From assembly GCA_016293065.1 (NCBI GenBank), contig JAEDEY010000058.1:1-12934 (forward strand): a stretch of 12,934 nt of DNA, in the 5' to 3' direction. Source of the stretch: Bacteroidales bacterium. GTDB lineage: Bacteria > Bacteroidota > Bacteroidia > Bacteroidales > UBA3663. Below, piece after piece: positions 8,168-12,934 of this stretch. Both the position numbers and the translations under genes were made by a program. The notes beneath the pieces were generated by a model that was not told the origin of the DNA, ran no database searches, and saw only the letters and a program-made list of their open reading frames with translations. Within the stretch, counting starts at the first letter, position 1, and the number at the start of each line of letters is the position of its first letter.

Positions 8168-8959
8168 TTACAGGTTGTCTTTTTCGATATCCTTGAAGTA
8201 CTTGTAGGTATCGACCTTCAACTCGCCACAAGCAGCCTCATCGCAGACGATGATGGCATGTGGGTGCATCTGAAGAGCAGAGATAGTCCACATCTGTGAA
8301 ATGCCTTCTTCGATTGCGTGCTGAAGAGCGCGAGCCTTGTTGTGTCCGTTGCAAACGATAAGCACCTCCTTGGCATCCATCACAGTGCCCACACCTACAG
8401 TAAGGGCTGTCTTTGGCACGAGGTTGACATCGTTGTCGAAGAAACGGCAGTTGGCAATGATAGTGTCGGTAGTGAGCGACTTGACACGAGTGCGAGAAGT
8501 CAGAGAAGACCCTGGTTCGTTGAACGCGATATGTCCGTCAGGACCGATGCCGCCCATGAAGAGGTCGATGCCACCTGCATCCTTGATTGCCTGCTCATAT
8601 GCCTCACATTCTGCCTTGAGGTCAGGAGCATTGCCATTGAGAATATGTACATTCTCCTTCTTGATGTCGATGTGAGAGAAGAAGTTAGTCCACATGAAGC
8701 TATGATAAGACTCCGGATGTTCTTCTGGAAGGTTGACGTATTCGTCCATATTGAAAGTCACCACATTAGCAAACGACACCTTGCCAGCCTTGTTAAGGGC
8801 GATGAGCTCCTTGTAAAGACCAAGAGGCGAAGAACCAGTGGGACATCCAAGCTTGAAAGGTTTTTCTGGTGTTGGATTAGCAGCATTGATCTTTGCTGCA
8901 ACATAATTTGCTGCCCATTTTGAAAGAGCTGCATAATCTGGATTGATAATTACTCTCAT
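8168..8959 (-). CDS. nagB: Glucosamine-6-phosphate deaminase
   Basis: NagB converts glucosamine-6-phosphate to fructose-6-phosphate plus ammonia in the cytoplasm, the last committed step of amino-sugar catabolism. The 263-residue length equals that of the E. coli-type enzyme (about 266). The catalytic residues fall at the same numbers as in that enzyme: D72 in FNMDEY, and D141, H143 and E148 in GIGPDGHIAFNEPG. The phosphate-binding loop is PTGSSPLG (40-47). It is the first gene of a leftward operon and has its own promoter in the divergent intergenic region. The usual partner nagA is not in the window; the genes downstream make polysaccharide precursors, so NagB here may adjust the flow between amino-sugar and mannose nucleotides. 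Confidence 0.96.
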   Translation of the reverse strand: MRVIINPDYAALSKWAANYVAAKINAANPTPEKPFKLGCPTGSSPLGLYKELIALNKAGKVSFANVVTFNMDEYVNLPEEHPESYHSFMWTNFFSHIDIKKENVHILNGNAPDLKAECEAYEQAIKDAGGIDLFMGGIGPDGHIAFNEPGSSLTSRTRVKSLTTDTIIANCRFFDNDVNLVPKTALTVGVGTVMDAKEVLIVCNGHNKARALQHAIEEGISQMWTISALQMHPHAIIVCDEAACGELKVDTYKYFKDIEKDNL

Positions 8960-9019
8960 AATGTTTTTGTATTAAAAAATGTTATAAACTCCAATAATCT
9001 TTTTACCTATTACCAAGTG

Positions 9020-9027
9020 CAAATATA
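9020..9027 (-). promoter_or_regulatory. Probable -7 element of the nagB operon promoter
   Basis: Read on the minus strand this is TATATTTG, matching the Bacteroidetes -7 consensus TAnnTTTG. Transcription would start near 9013 and leave a leader of about 54 nt before the nagB ATG. I find no good TTTG at the -33 position; the region there is AT-rich and includes an interrupted palindrome (9029-9048). The promoter may therefore be weak or depend on a regulator. Confidence 0.55.
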
Positions 9028-9028
9028 G

Positions 9029-9048
9029 CCAAAAATTTAATTTTTTGG
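9029..9048. repeat. 20-bp interrupted palindrome abutting the nagB promoter
   Basis: CCAAAAA (9029-9035) and TTTTTGG (9042-9048) are exact inverted copies separated by six bases. The repeat starts one base upstream of the nagB -7 element and covers the spacer and most of the way to -33, a usual place for a repressor operator. The region is so AT-rich that chance cannot be excluded; only the terminal CC/GG pairs add real specificity. Confidence 0.4.
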
Positions 9049-9096
9049 AATTATTAATAATAATTTTTTACATATTTACACAAAAAAATAAAAAAA

Positions 9097-9128
9097 TTTG
9101 GAAATTAATAATGTATTTGCTACATTTG
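9097..9128 (+). promoter_or_regulatory. Bacteroidetes-type promoter for the sugar phosphotransferase gene
   Basis: TTTG at 9097-9100, a 20-nt spacer and TACATTTG at 9121-9128 match the consensus exactly. Transcription would start near 9133-9136, so the leader before the ATG at 9152 is only about 17 nt. The rest of the 192-base divergent region (8960-9151) is AT-rich and has no coding potential that I can see. Confidence 0.75.
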
Positions 9129-9151
9129 CCACACAGTAAACCGCAATCAAC

Positions 9152-10567
9152 ATGGGCATTCAAGAAAGCAAGGAATTCTTTTATTATAAGATTCCAGTAT
9201 TTATTATTGACCTAATCATACATCTCTATTCGATGTATTGGCTGCTGGATAGAGCTCCGAGTTCTATGGTACTTGATATCGAACAAGCCGATGCTGAATT
9301 AGGCATCTACTGTCTGGTCGCAGTATCATTCTCGATATCCGTCAGCCTGTTTTCTATAAGACTTCAGGAACGAAACATCGAACCTATGAGAGTCATTGCC
9401 AGAGCAGCCGCACAGACTATATTGACCAATATTGTGCTGATCGTACTTATGGCGATGGTGTATAAGGCTGTGCCTCGTCACATCTTTTCATATCAGTTGT
9501 TATTCACGATGCCAGCCATTGCCATCTGGCACTTTGTGGCTAACAAGATTGTGCGCCGTATCAGGCATTTGGGTTACAACACACGTTATGCTGTGATTGT
9601 GGGTAACGAGGTCAATGCTATCAATATCTATCACGAATTGCTTGAGGGACAAGGCTTCACTGGATATAAGGTCATGGGCTTCTTCTCATCGATGGCAAAG
9701 CACCAGTTGCCAAAAGGAGCGCGACTCATAGGCGCAATCGACCAGTCTTACCATTGGATAGCACGTCACAGGCCAGACGAGGTCTATTGCTCTTTGTCGC
9801 CAAACGAATATCAGGAAATCAACAATAAGCTTATCAAAGTTTGCAACGAGAAGTTCATCAACTTCTTCTTCGTTCCTGCCATGGATGGCTATCCTCGCCG
9901 TTCGATGGTCATCAGCCGTATGGGCAATGTAAACCTGATAAAGCTGCACGAAGAACCAATGGCTACGATTGTTGCCAAAATTTACAAGCGCACTTTCGAC
10001 ATCTGTGGTTCTATCCTATTCCTCGTGACCTTATTCCCAATCATTTATGTCATTGTGTTTATTGGCACTAAGCTGACATCGCCAGGGCCAATCTTCTTCA
10101 AGCAGAAACGCACTGGCTACAATGGCAAGTCGTTCTATATCTATAAGTTCAGGTCGATGAAGGTCAACAACGATTCAGATCGCCTGCAAGCCACTGCCGA
10201 CGATCCGCGAAAGACAAAGTTCGGTGACTTCCTGCGACGCAGTTCGATCGATGAGTTGCCACAGTTCATCAACGTACTTAAAGGAGAGATGTCGATTATT
10301 GGTCCTCGCCCCCACATGGAATATCACACGGATATGTATAACCAACTAATTGGCGACTATATGGTTCGTCATCTTGCTAAACCTGGTATTACAGGATGGG
10401 CACAAGTGAGCGGTTGCAGAGGCGAGACACAGACAGTGGAAGATATGAAGAAACGAGTAGAACACGATATCTGGTATATCGAGAACTGGAATCCGATATT
10501 GGATATCGAGATCTTCTTCCGCACTATTTGGCAGTGTTTCTTCAATCAAGACAAGCAGGCGTATTAA
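9152..10567 (+). CDS. Undecaprenyl-phosphate sugar-1-phosphate transferase (WcaJ/WbaP-type priming enzyme)
   Basis: This 471-residue membrane enzyme is predicted to start exopolysaccharide or capsule repeat-unit synthesis by moving a hexose-1-phosphate, often glucose, from a UDP-sugar to undecaprenyl phosphate. The N-terminal part has about four hydrophobic segments (about 13-33, 51-70, 88-105 and 114-132), followed by a soluble Rossmann-like domain (about 145-235, YAVIVGNEVNA). The catalytic polyprenyl glycosylphosphotransferase domain starts near KRTFDICGS (279) with a hydrophobic re-entrant segment at about 285-305. It then shows KFRSM (332-336), the catalytic Asp-Glu pair in SSIDELPQ (D367, E368), IGPRP (383-387) and GITGWAQVSG. 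The length fits the full-size family, not the short core-only form. It is monocistronic, divergent from nagB, with its own promoter. Sugar specificity cannot be read from the sequence. Its stop codon overlaps that of hisB on the other strand. Confidence 0.93.
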   Translation: MGIQESKEFFYYKIPVFIIDLIIHLYSMYWLLDRAPSSMVLDIEQADAELGIYCLVAVSFSISVSLFSIRLQERNIEPMRVIARAAAQTILTNIVLIVLMAMVYKAVPRHIFSYQLLFTMPAIAIWHFVANKIVRRIRHLGYNTRYAVIVGNEVNAINIYHELLEGQGFTGYKVMGFFSSMAKHQLPKGARLIGAIDQSYHWIARHRPDEVYCSLSPNEYQEINNKLIKVCNEKFINFFFVPAMDGYPRRSMVISRMGNVNLIKLHEEPMATIVAKIYKRTFDICGSILFLVTLFPIIYVIVFIGTKLTSPGPIFFKQKRTGYNGKSFYIYKFRSMKVNNDSDRLQATADDPRKTKFGDFLRRSSIDELPQFINVLKGEMSIIGPRPHMEYHTDMYNQLIGDYMVRHLAKPGITGWAQVSGCRGETQTVEDMKKRVEHDIWYIENWNPILDIEIFFRTIWQCFFNQDKQAY

Positions 10568-10583
10568 AGTACGCCCTTGCTTG
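10552..10583. terminator. Hairpin spanning the overlapping stop codons of two converging genes
   Basis: CAAGCAGGCGTA (10552-10563) pairs with TACGCC (10570-10575) and, after a two-base CT bulge, TGCTTG (10578-10583): twelve pairs with a six-base loop (TTAAAG). The loop contains both stop codons. Neither strand has a proper T tract, so an intrinsic terminator is uncertain; stopping or protecting both converging transcripts is the likely role. Confidence 0.5.
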
Positions 10584-11688
10584 ATGGTAGTTCGAAGTGG
10601 TGGATATCGCGATTGATAGCCATCTTAAGGCTTCGTGCGAGCGCCTTGAAGATTCCTTCTATCTTATGGTGCTCGTTGTCACCTTCGGCCTTGATATTGA
10701 GATTGATGCGGGCACTGTCGCTGAACGACTTGAAGAAATGCAGGAACATCTCGGTTGGCATATCTCCTACTCTTTCGCGATGAAACTCGGCATCCCACAC
10801 GAGCCATGGCCTTCCGCCAAAGTCGAGAGCCACCTGACATAGGCAGTCGTCCATTGGCAAGCAGAACCCATAGCGACCGATGCCTCGCTTGTTGCCAAGG
10901 GCCTTCAAGATACATTCACCCAATGCAATGCCAGTATCTTCAATCGTATGATGCTCATCGACATTTAGATCTCCCTTCACTTTGATGGTCAGATCCATAC
11001 CACTGTGCTTGGCTATTTGTTCGAGCATGTGATCGAAAAATCCGAGTCCTGAAGATATCTCTGCCTTGCCAGTGCCATCCAGATCGACTTTAATATAGAT
11101 GTCAGTCTCCTTGGTGGTTCGTTGCACTGTGGCAATTCTCTCTCCTGCAAACAGATAAGCCGCAATCTCGTCCCAGTTGCGAGCAACGAAATCAGGCTTT
11201 GCGTCATTATCCGTTGCCTCTGCAGTCTTTTCTGCATCAATGAGTATAGACTTGCAGCCAAGATTCTTGGCTAACACTACATCGGTCATTCGGTCACCGA
11301 TGACATAGCTGTTGGCAAGATCATATTCAGTGCCGTTGCCTTCGATGAACTTCTTCAGCATTCCTGTTCCAGGCTTGCGGTTAGGATGATTGTCCTCCTT
11401 GGTATGCTCGTCGAAGTATGACTCCTCGAAATCCACACCCTCGGTATGAAAGATCTTCATGACAAGGTCATTGATTTCGTTGAAGCGGTCAAGAGGATTG
11501 GCTGGTGTACCCAAACCATCCTGATTGCTCACAATGATGAAGTCATAGTCGAGCTTATGACGTATGAACGAGAGGTTCTGGATAACGCGAGGCAGGAACT
11601 CTATCTGGTCGAAACGATCGACCTGTTCGGTGATAGGAGGCTCTACGATGAGTGTGCCGTCACGATCGATAAACAATAGCTTTTTCAT
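10564..11688 (-). CDS. hisB: Bifunctional histidinol-phosphatase / imidazoleglycerol-phosphate dehydratase
   Basis: This 374-residue enzyme catalyses two histidine biosynthesis steps. The N-terminal HAD-type phosphatase (about 1-165) begins with FIDRDGTL, where D8 and D10 are the nucleophile and acid/base, with SNQDG (54-58) and GDRMTD (131-136) as further HAD motifs. The C-terminal dehydratase (about 185-374) has the two histidine motifs that bind the metals, DEHHTIEDTG (244-253) and EHHKIEG (339-345). The start is the ATG at 11686-11688. A longer in-frame extension to 11889 exists but runs inside hisC, and the ATG overlaps the hisC stop as ATGA, typical of translational coupling. The phosphatase loop that in E. 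coli HisB binds zinc through three cysteines and a histidine here reads FDEHTKEDNHPNRKPG and has no cysteine. The stop overlaps that of the converging phosphotransferase gene. Confidence 0.95.
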   Translation of the reverse strand: MKKLLFIDRDGTLIVEPPITEQVDRFDQIEFLPRVIQNLSFIRHKLDYDFIIVSNQDGLGTPANPLDRFNEINDLVMKIFHTEGVDFEESYFDEHTKEDNHPNRKPGTGMLKKFIEGNGTEYDLANSYVIGDRMTDVVLAKNLGCKSILIDAEKTAEATDNDAKPDFVARNWDEIAAYLFAGERIATVQRTTKETDIYIKVDLDGTGKAEISSGLGFFDHMLEQIAKHSGMDLTIKVKGDLNVDEHHTIEDTGIALGECILKALGNKRGIGRYGFCLPMDDCLCQVALDFGGRPWLVWDAEFHRERVGDMPTEMFLHFFKSFSDSARINLNIKAEGDNEHHKIEGIFKALARSLKMAINRDIHHFELPSSKGVL

Positions 11689-12713
11689 AATTCCTTCAAT
11701 GTCTCGTAGATTTCGGCATTCTCGGTTGGAGTTCCCACTGTGATGCGAAGGCAGTTGGCACACAGAGTCACGCGATTGCGGTTGCGCACTATGATACCCT
11801 TCTGCTGGAGATAAGCATAGATGACATTGGCATCGCTGACTTTGCACAAAAGGAAGTTGGCATCGCTCGGATAAACCTCCTTGACACATGACAACGACAA
11901 GAGCAAATCGCGCAAGACATCACGTTGAACAAGTATCTCGGCTACGTTTCGTTCTTTCTTTGCCACATCCTCAAGCACCTTGAGCGCGTGTTTCTGAGTC
12001 AGGATATTGACGTTGTAAGGATACTTGACCTTATTGAAATAGCCAATCACCTCTTCAGAAGCCAAAGCTATGCCAAGACGGATGGCTGCTTGTCCCCATG
12101 CCTTCGAGAATGTCTGAAGCACTATGAGGTTTGGATATTTGTCGAGCATCTCTACCATTGTGCCTTTATCCGAGAAGTCGATATATGCTTCATCGACCAC
12201 CACCATCGCATTCACGTTGTCAAGGAACCATAGCAGGTCGTCCTTGGCAAAGACATTGCCTGTAGGATTGTTTGGCGAGCAAAGCCAGATGGCTTTTGTG
12301 TTCTGGTCGATAGCCGCCTTCATCGCTGGCATATCCAGCTGGTAGCCATCGGTCAGAGGCACTGCTCGATATTCGATGTCGTTGATGTCGGCACAAACCT
12401 GATACATTCCATAGGTTGGAGCTGGAGCCACGACATTGTCGATGCCTGGGCGGCAGAAGATGCGATACACGAGGTCGATGGCTTCGTCCGAACCATTGCC
12501 GAGGAAGATTTGGCTCTGTCGCACTTTCTTGATTGGTGCAAGGAGCGCCTTCACCTCTGCCTGCAGCGGATCAGGATAGCGGTTGGTGCCATTGTTATAT
12601 GGGCTCTCGTTGGCATCGAGATACACGCTTGCCTCTCCCTTGAACTCATCACGGGCACAAGAATATGGGGCAAGTCGGCGTATATTGTCTCTGAGTAGTT
12701 GTTTTATTTCCAT
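11685..12713 (-). CDS. hisC: Histidinol-phosphate aminotransferase
   Basis: This 342-residue PLP enzyme of aminotransferase class I/II converts imidazole acetol phosphate and glutamate to histidinol phosphate and 2-oxoglutarate in the cytoplasm. The N-terminal segment has LDANESPYNNG, the substrate-binding region of HisC. FLGNGSDEAID is the phosphate/PLP loop, LCSPNNPTGN the conserved Asn-Pro-Thr-Gly motif, and VVDEAYIDF carries the Asp-x-x-Tyr that contacts the pyridine ring. The PLP lysine is K204 in QTFSKAWGQAAIRLG. RITVGTP near the C-terminus holds the carboxylate-binding arginine. The length is close to the family norm of about 350. The start lies 3 bases after the hisD stop, and its own stop overlaps the hisB start, so the three are one operon. 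Confidence 0.96.
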   Translation of the reverse strand: MEIKQLLRDNIRRLAPYSCARDEFKGEASVYLDANESPYNNGTNRYPDPLQAEVKALLAPIKKVRQSQIFLGNGSDEAIDLVYRIFCRPGIDNVVAPAPTYGMYQVCADINDIEYRAVPLTDGYQLDMPAMKAAIDQNTKAIWLCSPNNPTGNVFAKDDLLWFLDNVNAMVVVDEAYIDFSDKGTMVEMLDKYPNLIVLQTFSKAWGQAAIRLGIALASEEVIGYFNKVKYPYNVNILTQKHALKVLEDVAKKERNVAEILVQRDVLRDLLLSLSCVKEVYPSDANFLLCKVSDANVIYAYLQQKGIIVRNRNRVTLCANCLRITVGTPTENAEIYETLKEL

Positions 12714-12716
12714 AGA

Positions 12717-12934
12717 TTAAATAGTTGCAAGTCTTACGGTTACGGCATTGCGGTGAGCATCGAGCTGTTCTGCTGTTGCCATTGTCTCGATCACAGGGCC
12801 AAGGTCATGGAGTCCCTCACGCGAAATCTCCTGGAAGGTGACTTTTCGCATATACGAGTCGAGATTCACGCCATTATATGCCTTGGCATAGCCGTTGGTT
12901 GGGAGCGTATGGTTGGTGCCCGAAGCGTAGTCGC
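12717..12934 (-). CDS. hisD: Histidinol dehydrogenase, C-terminal end (5' part outside window)
   Basis: The last 71 codons of a leftward gene are present, ending at TAA (12719-12717). The translated start of the fragment reads DYASGTNHTLPTNG, the conserved segment of HisD that contains the substrate-binding and zinc-site region near the C-terminus. EISREGLHDLGP and an AEQLDAHRNAVTVR tail follow, as in other HisD proteins. HisD oxidises L-histidinol to L-histidine in two NAD-dependent steps. It lies directly upstream of hisC with a 3-base gap, giving the usual Bacteroidetes order hisD-hisC-hisB; hisG would be expected just outside the window. Confidence 0.95.
   Translation of the reverse strand, partial: DYASGTNHTLPTNGYAKAYNGVNLDSYMRKVTFQEISREGLHDLGPVIETMATAEQLDAHRNAVTVRLATI

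Noticed and set aside
11689..11889. 67-residue N-terminal extension of hisB
   Set aside because: It overlaps hisC in another frame and is unlike HisB proteins. The ATG at 11688 gives the normal MKKLLFIDRDG start and an ATGA overlap with the hisC stop.

Overview
The window looks like chromosomal DNA from a member of the Bacteroidales, most like Prevotella or a close relative. Three intergenic sites match the Bacteroidetes sigma-factor promoter (TTTG, about 20 nt, then TAnnTTTG) instead of a proteobacterial -35/-10. The histidine genes run in the order hisD-hisC-hisB with a bifunctional HisB. A DUF4954 protein and a propeller/Y_Y_Y sensor of the kind used by gut Bacteroidetes are also present. 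The genus is inference; there is no rRNA or other marker gene here. Nearly all the sequence is coding, no gap exceeds about 200 bases, and I see no mobile element, CRISPR array, tRNA or rRNA.

Layout. (1) Positions 1-524 (+) hold the 3' end of a gene for a large, probably exported protein that I cannot name. (2) Positions 669-3662 (+), behind their own promoter, encode a 997-residue membrane sensor: signal peptide, about 14 predicted propeller blades, Y_Y_Y domain, one membrane helix and a cytoplasmic GGDEF domain with intact active-site residues. The sensor half is the one used by hybrid two-component regulators of glycan use, but the output is predicted to be c-di-GMP synthesis. (3) A strong hairpin terminator lies near 3701-3742. 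(4) A four-gene operon runs leftward from 8959 to 3793: nagB, a DUF4954 beta-helix protein, a manC-type mannose-1-phosphate guanylyltransferase, and a UDP-glucuronate-4-epimerase-like SDR. (5) Divergent from nagB, across a 192-base region with a promoter for each side, is a WcaJ/WbaP-type polyprenyl-phosphate sugar phosphotransferase (9152-10567, +). (6) The end of a leftward histidine operon (hisD partial, hisC, hisB) fills 10564-12934. Its last stop codon overlaps the phosphotransferase stop on the opposite strand.

How the parts fit. Genes 3793-10567 form a surface-polysaccharide module. ManC makes GDP-mannose, the epimerase interconverts a UDP-sugar (probably UDP-GlcA/UDP-GalA), and the phosphotransferase loads the first sugar phosphate on undecaprenyl phosphate. 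NagB sets the balance between amino sugars and fructose-6-phosphate, the precursor of both mannose and glucosamine nucleotides. DUF4954 resembles sugar-nucleotide acyltransferases in its hexapeptide repeats, but its function is not established. The histidine genes are housekeeping. The least ordinary item is the propeller-GGDEF sensor, because c-di-GMP enzymes are uncommon in Bacteroidales.
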